The notes beneath the pieces were generated by a model that was not told the origin of the DNA, did not search any database, and worked only from the letters and a program-made list of their open reading frames with translations. A DNA stretch of 51,013 nucleotides, from NCBI GenBank assembly GCA_001273385.1, contig LFWW01000010.1, positions 1-51,013 of the forward strand. Reading direction: 5' to 3'. Positions 1 to 9,540 of this stretch are shown in pieces. Position numbers and translations under genes: made by a program. Positions within the stretch are counted from its first letter, which is position 1. The number at the start of each line of letters is the position of its first letter. This DNA is from a miscellaneous Crenarchaeota group-6 archaeon AD8-1 (lineage in GTDB: Archaea; Thermoproteota; Bathyarchaeia; Bathyarchaeales; Bathycorpusculaceae).

Positions 1-320
1 ATAAAATGCCAGTCATATACATTAATTAATTCAATTTTCTTTTTTTGTTGATAAATGATATTTGCTGCAGCCCGTTCAATTTCTTGATTTAAAGTTAAAA
101 TCCATGTCAGAAAGCTAATATGACTCCTTACTGGATTTGAAATTCTAACGATTTTTAATCCACTTTTTTCTTCAAATGTCCCTGTAAGAAAATCATGATA
201 TGTAATGATATTTGTTTTGATTCCATTTTTTACTAATTCTTTTGATAGAGAATCAATATATTCAGCAAGTTGACCTATCTTTCGTGGTGGATATTCCCAC
301 GAAAAAATTAAAACTTGCAT
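1..320 (-). CDS. Glycosyltransferase, GT4/GT5-like, N-terminal part only (runs off the left edge)
   Basis: The minus strand reads an open frame of 106 codons from an ATG at 320 to the window edge. The first residues (MQVLIFSWEYPPRKIG) match the N-terminal Rossmann strand of GT4/GT5 sugar transferases and glycogen-synthase-like enzymes, where the F-x-W/E-Y-P-P-x-x-x-G stretch binds the nucleotide sugar. It continues with a helix and 'LSKELVKNG', also typical of the family. The acceptor and donor-binding C-terminal domain lies outside the window, so the sugar specificity cannot be read. It follows the small winged-helix gene by 10 nt on the same strand, so the two are probably cotranscribed. 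Confidence 0.75.
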   Translation of the reverse strand, partial: MQVLIFSWEYPPRKIGQLAEYIDSLSKELVKNGIKTNIITYHDFLTGTFEEKSGLKIVRISNPVRSHISFLTWILTLNQEIERAAANIIYQQKKKIELINVYDWHF

Positions 321-330
321 CTCTTGGTCA

Positions 331-582
331 CTAAGTGAATAAACTACAGATTTTGATTATTCCTCTTGCATTTAGATAATAACGTTTTTTTCCATCATTA
401 TCAATAAAGCTTTCAACGAATCCTTCTGATCTATATTTGTCCAAAATACTTTCAATCTCGTTTTGATCGCGATTCAATATTCGAGCTACTTCTTCGCTTC
501 TTCGAGCTAAGTCTGCTGCGGTTGCACATAAATTATGCAAAGTTTGCAATACTTTATCAGGGAAAGGAAGTTCTTCTCTCAT
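331..582 (-). CDS. Small winged-helix DNA-binding protein, putative regulator
   Basis: This 83-residue protein has helices and a helix-turn-helix pattern in its middle (ARRSEEVARILNRDQNEIESILDKYRSEGF), followed by a likely beta wing (KKRYYLNARGIIKI). That is the layout of a single-domain winged helix, as in MarR or ArsR-like archaeal regulators. I place the start at ATG 582; a TTG at 591 is also in frame but adds only three residues. It sits 10 nt upstream of the partial glycosyltransferase, so it may regulate that operon or take part in its assembly. The target is unknown. No ligand-binding domain is present. Confidence 0.65.
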   Translation of the reverse strand: MREELPFPDKVLQTLHNLCATAADLARRSEEVARILNRDQNEIESILDKYRSEGFVESFIDNDGKKRYYLNARGIIKICSLFT

Positions 583-738
583 TTTGAGCAACCCTAATTG
601 GAATGAATTATGATGTCTTCTCTTATAAATTCATATACCAAATGTTTTCATGAAAGATGTACTGCATCTTTTGAAAAAGATTGTAGCTCCTCAAATCTTT
701 TAATAGTTCTCTTTATTCTAAATTTCTTTTTTATAATT

Positions 739-781
739 CAAAAAAATGTTACAGAGTAAAAATAACTGCTTAAGAAAAAAA
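739..781 (-). terminator. Oligo-T tracts downstream of pgk
   Basis: Read on the minus strand, the sequence just after the pgk stop contains three T runs (complement of A runs at 775-781, 758-762 and about 740-746). Archaeal RNA polymerase terminates on such U-rich tracts without needing a hairpin, so this is a likely end for the gap-pgk transcript. No other gene is seen in 592-799. Confidence 0.5.
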
Positions 782-799
782 TGTGTAAATGTGGTAAAA

Positions 800-2029
800 T
801 TAACCTCTTTTCGCTGCTTCTTCTAATGCAACTACACAGGGTAATTTTTTACCCATAAGAAATTCTATTAGAGCTCCTCCAGCTGTGCTTATATACGAGA
901 TTTTGTCGGAAATACCAAACTGGTTTAGTGCTGAAATGGTATGTCCTCCACCTGCAAGGGAAAAAGCTTTTGAATTAGCGATTTCTTTAAAAATTCTTTT
1001 TGTTCCTGTTGAGAACTCTGGTTTTTCATAAACTCCCATTGGACCGCTAAGCACTATTGATTTCGCTTTTTTGATCAACTTTGCATAATTTTCGATAGTT
1101 TTCTCACCAATATCAAAAATTGAATATTCAGTTGGTAATTTATTTACAGCGATTTCCTCTCTTTTACCATTAATGTTCAAAGCAAGATCTTCTGGAATTG
1201 CTATACCTTTAGGGTACTTTTGGATTAATTCTTTAATTCCCGGGATTAAATCAAGTACTTTCTTCTTCGCTAAGAAGTCAATGTTATTTTCACCTAGGTC
1301 AAAACCTTCAGCAGCTAAAAATACTTGGGAAGTAACTCCGCCTGTAAGAACTGCATCAGCGATTTTATTGTTCAAAACATACCTTGATATTTCAAGTGAA
1401 TCATCGGCTTTTGCTCCTCCCATAACAAATAGACATGGCTTTTCTGGGTTTTCAAATGCTTTGCTAAGAGATTTCAGCTCTTTTTCCATTATTCTCCCTG
1501 CAGCGCTGGGTAGTACTGCTGTAAAACCAACCAATGAAACATGTCCTCTATGTGCCGCAGCAAAAGCATCATTTATAAAATAATCTGCTAAAGGTGCTAG
1601 ATTCTTAACCAAATCCGTTTTAGCCTGTTCTTCTGGTGATCCTTTTTTTGTTTCTCCATCAAAACCTCTAACATTTTCAAGAACAAGAATTTCACCACTT
1701 TTCAAATTTTTTATAGCACTTTGAGCTTTTTCACCAAATATATCATCGACAAAATTAACGGATCTATTTAATATACTTCCTAAAATCCTTGAATGTTGCT
1801 CTAAGGAAATAAAATCTGGTTCACCTTTTCTACCCTGATGAGCTAAAATAACAACTTTTGCTCCTCTCTCTGAAAGATCCTTAATTGTTGATTCTCCATG
1901 CGCTCGAATTCTAACATCACTGGTTACTTTTTTAGTTTTTAGATCAATTTCTGAATTAAAATCAACTCTAACGAGTACAACCTTATCTTTCACATCAAGA
2001 TCATCTATGGTTAGATACTTTGGCATCAT
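800..2029 (-). CDS. pgk: Phosphoglycerate kinase (archaeal type)
   Basis: Pgk interconverts 1,3-bisphosphoglycerate plus ADP with 3-phosphoglycerate plus ATP in the cytoplasm. The 409-residue length fits the archaeal form. Visible family motifs are the N-terminal 'VLVRVDFNS' substrate loop, 'RIRAHGESTIKDL', 'LAHQGRKG', the 'FVMGGAKADDS' segment, and the C-terminal nucleotide-binding glycine loop 'LAGGGHT'. Two ATG codons stand in tandem at 2029 and 2026, and either could initiate. The gene follows gap by 65 nt on the same strand and is probably cotranscribed with it, which pairs two consecutive steps of glycolysis and gluconeogenesis. Confidence 0.97.
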   Translation of the reverse strand: MMPKYLTIDDLDVKDKVVLVRVDFNSEIDLKTKKVTSDVRIRAHGESTIKDLSERGAKVVILAHQGRKGEPDFISLEQHSRILGSILNRSVNFVDDIFGEKAQSAIKNLKSGEILVLENVRGFDGETKKGSPEEQAKTDLVKNLAPLADYFINDAFAAAHRGHVSLVGFTAVLPSAAGRIMEKELKSLSKAFENPEKPCLFVMGGAKADDSLEISRYVLNNKIADAVLTGGVTSQVFLAAEGFDLGENNIDFLAKKKVLDLIPGIKELIQKYPKGIAIPEDLALNINGKREEIAVNKLPTEYSIFDIGEKTIENYAKLIKKAKSIVLSGPMGVYEKPEFSTGTKRIFKEIANSKAFSLAGGGHTISALNQFGISDKISYISTAGGALIEFLMGKKLPCVVALEEAAKRG

Positions 2030-2094
2030 TTCACTCTCACTATTTTAAAAAAAGAAAAGTAGGGAAGTGTTTTTATATTTTGAGCTTTGTTTTA

Positions 2095-3195
<1,101 letters not shown>

Positions 3196-4542
3196 TTATT
3201 GAAGCTTTCTTAACAAAATTTCAGCAGCTAAAATTATGGGTTCCCAAGTCTCAGATAAAGGTGGTGCATAAGCTGTGTCTGCTTTAGCTAATTCGCTAAT
3301 GGTCATATTTTTTTGTATTGCAAACGATATAGCGTTTGTGCGTTGAGTAACTTCCTCTCCTCCAATAATTTGCGCTCCTATTAAGTGCTGTGACTCTTTT
3401 TCAACTACTAATTTGATTTTTATTGGTTTTGCTCCTGGATAATAATCTGCTCTAGTTTTAGAGTTAATAGTTCCAGTCACTGTTTCAATTCTTGCTTTTT
3501 TCGCAGCGTTAACAGTCAATCCAGTAGATCCTACTTCAGTATCAAAGAGTTTAGTAACTGCCGAACCTAAAACTCCTTGGAATAGTGAATATCCTCCGCC
3601 AGCATTTGTTCCTGCTACTTTCCCCTGTCTTACCGCTATTGTTCCTAGCTGAGAACAACTCGGTTTATGAGTGATTAGATTAGGGACTTCAGCGCAGTCA
3701 CCTGCTGCGAAGATATCTTCTATATTGGTTTCCATTCTTGCATTTGTTTTTATGGCTCTTGTTTCACCTAATTCTATATTTGCTTCACTTGCAAGTTTTG
3801 TGTTTGCCCTTACTCCAAAGGCGCTCAATAAAATATCTGCATTTAATTGTTCCTCTCCTGCAATCACTCCTGTGGCCTTATCTTCTCCAAGAATCTCTTC
3901 AACTCTTTTTTCTGTAAGAATCGATAATCCTTTTTGTTCAAGTATTTCTTTTACTATATTTGCCATATCTAAGTCCAACATTGCTGGCAATATTTGTGGG
4001 AGCATCTCTACAACAGTAACCTTTAATCCTCTTTCTTTCAAGGCTATACCTGTCTCAAGTCCAATAAGACCCGCGCCCATGACCAAAACAGATTTTGATC
4101 CTTGTTTTACAGCTTGTTCAATTTTTCTTCCATCTTCAAGGGTGCGTAATGCCAGTATGCCTTTTTTATCATAACCTCTTATTCTTGGCATAAATGATGA
4201 TGCGCCAGTAGAAATGATTAATTTATCATAATCAAATCTTTCAGATTTGCCATCTCTACTAATTGAGGCTAAAGACTTATTCTTTGTGTCAATTTCTAAT
4301 ACTTCTGTCTCCGTTTTAAGATTCAGTTTCAACATCTTGTAATAGGCTTTTGAAAAAACAATAAGATCATCAAAGTTGGGAATTTGTCCACCAATCACAA
4401 AGGGCAGGCCGCATCTAGAATATCCTGCATGTTTTTCTTTGGTTATTAGAGTAATTTCCGCTGATCTATCTTTTTTTCTGCAAGCAGAAGCCGCATCCAC
4501 TCCTGCAGCATGAGCACCTATAATCACAATCTTTTTTGACAT
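3196..4542 (-). CDS. FAD/NAD(P)-dependent disulfide reductase of the CoA-disulfide reductase / NADH oxidase family
   Basis: This is a flavoprotein with an N-terminal FAD-binding GxGxxG-like loop (VIIGAHAAG), a single redox cysteine at residue 44 (GYSRCGLPF), an NAD-binding loop (VMGAGLIGLE), a second FAD motif (DIFAAGDCAE) and a C-terminal dimerisation domain. One active cysteine instead of a CxxxxC pair excludes classical lipoamide dehydrogenase and fits CoA-disulfide, polysulfide or O2 reduction. I start at ATG 4542 with an upstream AAGGATC. A GTG at 4557 is in frame but directly abuts the gcvH stop. It is cotranscribed behind the lipoyl protein, which suggests a shared thiol or lipoyl redox role. 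Confidence 0.85.
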   Translation of the reverse strand: MSKKIVIIGAHAAGVDAASACRKKDRSAEITLITKEKHAGYSRCGLPFVIGGQIPNFDDLIVFSKAYYKMLKLNLKTETEVLEIDTKNKSLASISRDGKSERFDYDKLIISTGASSFMPRIRGYDKKGILALRTLEDGRKIEQAVKQGSKSVLVMGAGLIGLETGIALKERGLKVTVVEMLPQILPAMLDLDMANIVKEILEQKGLSILTEKRVEEILGEDKATGVIAGEEQLNADILLSAFGVRANTKLASEANIELGETRAIKTNARMETNIEDIFAAGDCAEVPNLITHKPSCSQLGTIAVRQGKVAGTNAGGGYSLFQGVLGSAVTKLFDTEVGSTGLTVNAAKKARIETVTGTINSKTRADYYPGAKPIKIKLVVEKESQHLIGAQIIGGEEVTQRTNAISFAIQKNMTISELAKADTAYAPPLSETWEPIILAAEILLRKLQ

Positions 4543-4557
4543 TAAGCGATCCTTCAC

Positions 4558-4965
4558 TTAATCTTGATTTTTATGCCATTCAACCGCTTTGTCAAAATTC
4601 ATTAAATCTTTTATTTCTTCATCCAAATTTGAAGGTCTTATAACTATAAGCCATCCTGATTCATAAGGATCTTCATTTAGGAGTTCAGGATTTGATTTAA
4701 TTTCTTCGTTTACTTCTTCTATTGTTCCGCTTAATGCTGATATTAGATCAGAAACGGCTTTCACTGATTCTAAAGTACCATAAGGATCATTTTGGTTTAT
4801 TTCTGTTCCCTCCTCTGGAAGTTCTGCGTACACTATTTCACGAAGCTGCTTTTGGGCATAATCAGTAATACCCATACGGACTTTCTCTCCTTCAACTTTT
4901 ATCCATGCATAGTCTACAGAAAAATATAGCCCCTCAGGAACTTCATATTCGCCTACTTTTACCAT
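4558..4965 (-). CDS. gcvH: GcvH-like lipoyl carrier protein
   Basis: The 135-residue protein matches the glycine cleavage H-protein fold: N-terminal 'YAWIKVEGEKVRMGITDYAQ', the lipoyl hairpin 'ESVKAVSDL' with the predicted lipoylated Lys69, and the C-terminal 'LNEDPYESGWLIVI'. H proteins shuttle methylamine in the glycine cleavage system or carry lipoate in other pathways. No gcvP, gcvT or lipoate ligase is nearby. The only operon partner is a single-cysteine flavin disulfide reductase, so the role may be something other than glycine cleavage (inference). Confidence 0.88.
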   Translation of the reverse strand: MVKVGEYEVPEGLYFSVDYAWIKVEGEKVRMGITDYAQKQLREIVYAELPEEGTEINQNDPYGTLESVKAVSDLISALSGTIEEVNEEIKSNPELLNEDPYESGWLIVIRPSNLDEEIKDLMNFDKAVEWHKNQD

Positions 4966-5031
4966 CTATTTTTCCCTAAATAATGATATTCTACTTTATG
5001 AACTTAAAAGTTTTAATAATGATATGAAAAA

Positions 5032-6111
5032 TTATCTTTCTCTTTTCCCTTCGATATATTCTTCTACCCAATTTTTGGCAATTGAATCCGGAACTTGAAT
5101 TGGTGGATGTTTAAATGCATACGATGACATGCTAAGTAATGATCCCTTTATTTTTCTGTCTAGAGCAATCTTTACTGCTCTGATTAAATCTATCACCACT
5201 CCAGCACTATTTGGTGAATCTTCAACTTCAAGTTTAACATTAATTGAAAGTGGTCGATCTCCAAATTTTCTGCCAGAAAGCGTAATGTAGCATATTTTTT
5301 TGTTATTTAGAAACTGAACATAATCTGAAGGACCAATTCTAGTAGGTAATTCATATGGAACTAAACTCGTCACGGCTTCCGTTTTGCTGATCCTTTTAGT
5401 TTTTAATCTTTCTTCTACCGTCATGTTTAGAAAGTCTGTATCTCCACCCAAGTTTAATTGATATGTTTCATCAACAATTACTCCTCTATCTAGACATAAA
5501 CGCACTAAATTCCTGTGAAGAATCGTCGCTCCAACTTGACTTTTAATATCATCTCCTGCAACTGGAAGACCAGCACTTTCAAATTTTTTACTCCACTCAT
5601 GGTCTGAAGCAATAAATTCTGGCATACAATTTACAAATGCACAACCAGCATCAATAGCTGCCTGTGCATAAAAGCGTGTTGCCAAACGACTTCCAACAGG
5701 TAAATAATTAACTAAAACTTCAGTCCTTGTGTCCTTTAAAACTTTTACAACGTCATCAATTTTGTCTGTTTTTTCATCATATATATTAAAAACTCCTTTC
5801 ATATGTTCAGCTACTCCATCCAAGATAGGCCCTGTCGAAACTTTTACGTTCAGCTTTGGAACATCAGAGAACTTTACGCAACAATTAGGTTTAAGGAATA
5901 TTGCTTCAGAAAGATCTTTACCGATTTTTTCCTTATTTACTTCAAAAGCAGCTACAAACTTAATATCTTTAATGTGATATCCACCAAAGTTTACATGCAT
6001 TAATCCTGGAACTGTAGTGTTTTCTTTGGCATCTTTATAGTACTGTACTCCCTGAATTAGGGCAGAAGCACTGTTTCCTACGCCAATAAGTGCTACCCGA
6101 ATTTCTGACAA
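5032..6111 (-). CDS. ino1: Inositol-1-phosphate synthase
   Basis: This enzyme converts glucose 6-phosphate to myo-inositol 1-phosphate with NAD, supplying archaeal inositol lipids or compatible solutes. The Rossmann loop is VALIGVGNSASAL. Family signatures include 'VNYLPVGS', 'NCMPEFIAS' and 'GDDIKSQVGATILHR', whose lysine belongs to the active site. The length, about 359 residues, matches the archaeal and actinobacterial short form. I choose TTG 6111 because the segment AAGGTT is spaced correctly before it; the longer frame from 6126 adds five residues. The gene is apparently monocistronic and divergent from the hypothetical gene at 6240. Confidence 0.94.
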   Translation of the reverse strand: MSEIRVALIGVGNSASALIQGVQYYKDAKENTTVPGLMHVNFGGYHIKDIKFVAAFEVNKEKIGKDLSEAIFLKPNCCVKFSDVPKLNVKVSTGPILDGVAEHMKGVFNIYDEKTDKIDDVVKVLKDTRTEVLVNYLPVGSRLATRFYAQAAIDAGCAFVNCMPEFIASDHEWSKKFESAGLPVAGDDIKSQVGATILHRNLVRLCLDRGVIVDETYQLNLGGDTDFLNMTVEERLKTKRISKTEAVTSLVPYELPTRIGPSDYVQFLNNKKICYITLSGRKFGDRPLSINVKLEVEDSPNSAGVVIDLIRAVKIALDRKIKGSLLSMSSYAFKHPPIQVPDSIAKNWVEEYIEGKRER

Positions 6112-6239
6112 ACTACAAACCTTCAATAACTTTATTAGTCAAAGCTTAATGTCTTGTCTACGCTATAACTTTTTCTAAATGAATGATAAAGGTAAAAAGG
6201 AAAGGATGATACAATAACATATGATAGGTGAAAAAGTAG

Positions 6240-6575
6240 ATGAAAGATGACATTTCAATAAAATATGAACCTTTTAAAGAAATAATTATAATGGAAAAAA
6301 CAAATTTTCCAAATCCAGAAAAACTAGCTAGATTTGTTTCTGTGATAGCAGGTGGTAAATTAGCTGGACTTTATTGGGTTGATGGTATTGTATTTCTTTA
6401 TTTCCCTATTCCTGCTTCAAATCAAATTATTGCTAAAGAATTGGTGGAAGAAAAGAGATTATATTGGTCTTTTCTTGGATATTCATCAATGCCAAAATAT
6501 GCTGTTATTGATATTTCAAATGATCAAGTTCTTCAAGCAGTGGCAAAATGGTTGAAAAAACAAGAGCAAACATGA
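6240..6575 (+). CDS. Conserved-looking hypothetical protein, 111 aa
   Basis: I do not recognise this protein. It starts at ATG 6240 with a good AGGTGA ribosome-binding site eight nucleotides upstream. The sequence mixes beta-strand-like segments (GKLAGLYWVDGIVFLYFP, PKYAVIDI) with amphipathic helices and ends with a basic helix (AKWLKKQEQT). There is no signal peptide or clear membrane span. It lies just upstream of ribK on the same strand with a 57-nt gap, so it may be cotranscribed, and it is divergent from ino1. A small alpha/beta ligand-binding or protein-binding role is conceivable but not supported. Confidence 0.65.
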   Translation: MKDDISIKYEPFKEIIIMEKTNFPNPEKLARFVSVIAGGKLAGLYWVDGIVFLYFPIPASNQIIAKELVEEKRLYWSFLGYSSMPKYAVIDISNDQVLQAVAKWLKKQEQT

Positions 6576-6632
6576 CATTTTATTAATTTAGTTTTAATTG
6601 TGTTATCCATTTTTAGGAGGGGGGGCCTTCCA

Positions 6633-7019
6633 TTGCAACAAATTGTGTTTAAAGGAAAAATAGTTACTGGCAATGGAGAAGGCAGAACTTTTGTTAATTT
6701 ATGGTGGGTAAAAAAGCAGATTAAAGAAAGACTGCATTTCACTGCTTATCCTGGTACACTAAATTTACTTTTAAATCATGAAAGCGATAAAATTAAAAAA
6801 TTCTTGAAAAAATCTCAATTTATAAGAATCTCTCCTGTAGAAGGTTTTTGTGAGGGAATCGCTTATCCTGCTCATATAAATTCTATAAAATGTGCCATTA
6901 TAATCCCAGAGATTGAAAATTATCCAAAGAATTTGATAGAAATTGTTGCTCCGATAAATCTAAGAGATAGTTTAAATGCCAAAGATGGGGATGAACTCTC
7001 TGTCTCTTTTTTTGTCTAG
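6633..7019 (+). CDS. ribK: CTP-dependent riboflavin kinase (archaeal DUF120 family)
   Basis: RibK phosphorylates riboflavin to FMN using CTP, the archaeal solution for making flavin cofactors. Family motifs are visible: 'KGKIVTGNGEGRTFVNL' with the glycine-rich nucleotide loop, 'AYPGTLNLLL' (the PGTLN motif that coordinates substrate and magnesium), and the C-terminal 'LRDSLNAKDGDELSV'. I start at TTG 6633 because AGGAGG at 6615-6620 is suitably placed upstream; a GTG at 6600 is in frame but precedes that site. Its 3' end overlaps the convergent acyl-CoA synthetase gene by 4 nt. Confidence 0.92.
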   Translation: MQQIVFKGKIVTGNGEGRTFVNLWWVKKQIKERLHFTAYPGTLNLLLNHESDKIKKFLKKSQFIRISPVEGFCEGIAYPAHINSIKCAIIIPEIENYPKNLIEIVAPINLRDSLNAKDGDELSVSFFV

Positions 7020-8500
7020 ATTTTTTTCTCAAAAAATTTTTTTAGGTATTCTTTTTCCTGTCTATTTTTAATTAAGAATTGTCCGTATTGAACTAAAGCG
7101 CTCATAGCTCTAGCAGCATCTTCAGGAGAAGGATATGCAGGGATACCTAGTTTATCAAATCTAAACCGCGTATATAGTGCCATTTCCGTTTCGCCGATGT
7201 CACTCATTACTATAGGTTTTGTATATTTTTTAGAAATTTCGGCTATTCCATCTATATACTTTTCTTTGAGGGCTGGGAGATGATGTAATCCTAATAGAAT
7301 TATTCCATGAATTTTGGGATCTTGAAAAATAAGATCTGCTGCTATTTCATACATTTCGTCTGTTACCGAACCAGTTAGATCAACAGGATTAGAGGTTGCA
7401 GCAAATTTCGGAAGAATCCCTCGATTTTTTAATTTTTGGAATTTATTTATTGTTTCCTCTGAAAAGTGATTCACAAATAAACCTTTACTTTCGCACTCAT
7501 CAACTGCCATTATGCCTGGTCCACCTGCATCAGTTAATAATCCAATGTTTTTACCTAAAGCTGGTGGTTGCATTGACAATGCTTTTCCCGCATCAAAAAA
7601 TTCTTCCATATCATTAGCTCTAAAAACGCCTGTTTGCTTAAATACTGTATCATAAACTTTGTCTGAACCCGCAATAGCTCCTGTGTGAGATGCTGCAGCT
7701 CTAGCTCCAGCGATACTCCTACCAGATTTGAGTGCTACTATAGGTTTTTTGAGTGCGACAGTTTTAGCAATTTTAAGAAACCTTCTTCCGTGTTTTATAT
7801 CTTCAACATAAAGAAGTATTGCCTTAGTTTCTTTATCTGAAAGTAAATAATCTATTACTTCAGTTTCAGTCACATCACTTTTGTTTCCAAAACTTACAAA
7901 TTTACTTATTCCAATCTGTCTACCAGCCAAATAATCTAGAGCAGCAATACCAAAAGCTCCGCTCTGAGTTACTATTGCTATATCTCCAAACATTGGACGC
8001 GGAGTTGCAATAATTTCATCACCAGTTGTTAAGACTTTTGTTTCTGGGAGAAAAAGTGTATCTACTCCAGTTTTTGAATAATAGACACCCAAACAGTTGG
8101 GACCCAAAATACGTATTCCGGCTTTTTTTGCGATTGAAACTACATGTTTTTCTAACTCTATTTCTCCTATTTCTCTAAAACCAGCCGAAATAATAATAGC
8201 GGTTTTAACCTGCTTTATTGAAGCATCCTCCATTATTTGAGGCACTACTCTAGCGGGTACAACAATAACTATGAGGTCCAATTGCTCTTGAATTTCTGTT
8301 ATTCTGCTATAACATTTGAATTCAAACAACAAATCCATTTTTGGATTTACTGGAAAAATTTTTCCTTTAAAAATCCCTCTTTTCTTGTTATTGGCAAAAT
8401 TTTTGAATATAACATGACCTGCTTTATCAGGATTCGTAGTGGCTCCTATAATTGCAACAGATTTCGGATTGAAAAAAGTATCTATGGTATCACTTTCCAT
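7016..8500 (-). CDS. ADP-forming acyl-CoA (acetyl-CoA) synthetase, alpha subunit
   Basis: ADP-forming acyl-CoA synthetases convert acyl-CoA, ADP and phosphate to acid, CoA and ATP, an archaeal energy-conserving step. This protein has the CoA-binding Rossmann domain (SVAIIGATTNPDKAGH), then two succinyl-CoA-ligase-like domains with 'LGPNCLGV', 'TQSGAFGIAALDYL' and 'ASHTGAIAGSD', where the histidine (about residue 272) is the expected phosphorylated one. It ends after about 494 residues, so the ATP-grasp beta subunit is not fused and is not in this window. ATG 8500 is chosen over the in-frame GTG 8509. The acyl specificity (acetyl, aryl or branched) cannot be told. Confidence 0.9.
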   Translation of the reverse strand: MESDTIDTFFNPKSVAIIGATTNPDKAGHVIFKNFANNKKRGIFKGKIFPVNPKMDLLFEFKCYSRITEIQEQLDLIVIVVPARVVPQIMEDASIKQVKTAIIISAGFREIGEIELEKHVVSIAKKAGIRILGPNCLGVYYSKTGVDTLFLPETKVLTTGDEIIATPRPMFGDIAIVTQSGAFGIAALDYLAGRQIGISKFVSFGNKSDVTETEVIDYLLSDKETKAILLYVEDIKHGRRFLKIAKTVALKKPIVALKSGRSIAGARAAASHTGAIAGSDKVYDTVFKQTGVFRANDMEEFFDAGKALSMQPPALGKNIGLLTDAGGPGIMAVDECESKGLFVNHFSEETINKFQKLKNRGILPKFAATSNPVDLTGSVTDEMYEIAADLIFQDPKIHGIILLGLHHLPALKEKYIDGIAEISKKYTKPIVMSDIGETEMALYTRFRFDKLGIPAYPSPEDAARAMSALVQYGQFLIKNRQEKEYLKKFFEKKI

Positions 8501-8578
8501 TAATCTCACTATGTTTATTTAAGAAATGATAGGTTTATTTTTTGCTTAAAAATATTTTTTTGTTAAAACAATTAAGAA

Positions 8579-9424
8579 TTAGCTTTTTCTTTCTCTTATT
8601 ATAACTATAGGCTTGTGTTTCAGTTTCTCAAGCATCTTCCAACTTACTTCATTATTTCTTACTTTAAACCTTGCAGCCATGTCCCAAACAGTTGGCCCTG
8701 CACCTGCTCCTCTTATTCTATCTGCAATATTCACAATTTTTAATGCTTTTTCATAGTGTATATGCCTTCCAGCTATAGCAAGTGGTGTTGCTTTCTTTTT
8801 TAGCCTGAGTGATCTTCCAATCAAGTATGCAATCCATCCTCCAAAAGAATGGATTCCTTTAATTGGTTTTGGATGGTTAGTAAAATGGAAATTTCTGAAA
8901 GTGTAGGTTTTATCTGTATCAGATATTATTACCACTGTCCTTTTTTGTAGTGCTTTTTGGATTTTTTCAGAAATATCTTTTGCCATTTTTGTTGATTTTT
9001 CTAAAGGCAAACAAACATAAGCATAGGGAAGGTTTGATCCATCTATTCCGCCCTCTGAACCCCACATCAATGCTTGCCAGAATCCAACTTGATCTAAAAC
9101 AACTTGTTTATGTTGACTTCCCTCATTAATAGGATATTTCCTAAGCCTTTGCATAAGTCTTTTTCCTAAATGACAAATTGATGCTAAAATGTAGCCCCAG
9201 ACATAGCGCATCCAAAACCTTGCAATTATTCTAGCAGTTAAACTAGCTTTGATATTCCTTTCATCAATACAGTTCCCAATGGCTATGGATAATGCTTTTT
9301 CAGAAATTACTACAAAATCATTATTTTCAACTCTATTTTTGAGATTTTCAAGAATTATATTTACGTAATTATCACCAGGTTTCCAATATCTAGTAGGTAT
9401 AACTAGTCCGGAATATTTTACCAT
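8579..9424 (-). CDS. CofE-like protein (F420-0:glutamate ligase family)
   Basis: The 281-residue sequence follows the CofE/FbiB N-terminal fold (PF01996): 'NDFVVISEKALSIAIGNCID' resembles the family's strand-plus-basic stretch, and later segments (VVIISDTDKTYTF, PLAIAGRHIHYEKA, DRIRGAGAG) resemble the metal and GTP-binding part. Canonical CofE adds glutamate to coenzyme F420-0. This one is diverged and longer, with a Trp/Arg-rich insert around residues 70-100, and no other F420 genes are near, so the substrate is open. The GAGGTAAT ribosome-binding site before ATG 9424 supports the start. A TATA-like element lies at 9502-9516. Confidence 0.72.
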   Translation of the reverse strand: MVKYSGLVIPTRYWKPGDNYVNIILENLKNRVENNDFVVISEKALSIAIGNCIDERNIKASLTARIIARFWMRYVWGYILASICHLGKRLMQRLRKYPINEGSQHKQVVLDQVGFWQALMWGSEGGIDGSNLPYAYVCLPLEKSTKMAKDISEKIQKALQKRTVVIISDTDKTYTFRNFHFTNHPKPIKGIHSFGGWIAYLIGRSLRLKKKATPLAIAGRHIHYEKALKIVNIADRIRGAGAGPTVWDMAARFKVRNNEVSWKMLEKLKHKPIVIIRERKS

Positions 9425-9501
9425 TAGAAATTACCTCTGCTCTTGTCACACTTAATCTTTTTGAGAAAATCACAGGGAACTTTGAATTTTTTTAGAAGAC
9501 G

Positions 9502-9516
9502 ATATTTATATTAAAT
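9502..9516 (-). promoter_or_regulatory. TATA-box candidate for the CofE-like gene
   Basis: On the minus strand this reads ATTTAATATAAATAT, close to an archaeal TATA box. It lies about 80 nt before the ATG at 9424, which leaves a leader of roughly 50 to 65 nt carrying a GAGGTAAT ribosome-binding site. It also lies just beyond the stop of the Lrp gene, so the CofE-like gene probably has its own promoter. Confidence 0.45.
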
Positions 9517-9540
9517 AAAATTAAAAGTTTCACGGTGTTT

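Noticed and set aside
1173-1583. Plus-strand frame of 136 codons opposite pgk
   Set aside because: Shadow of pgk; composition and lack of start signals do not support a gene.
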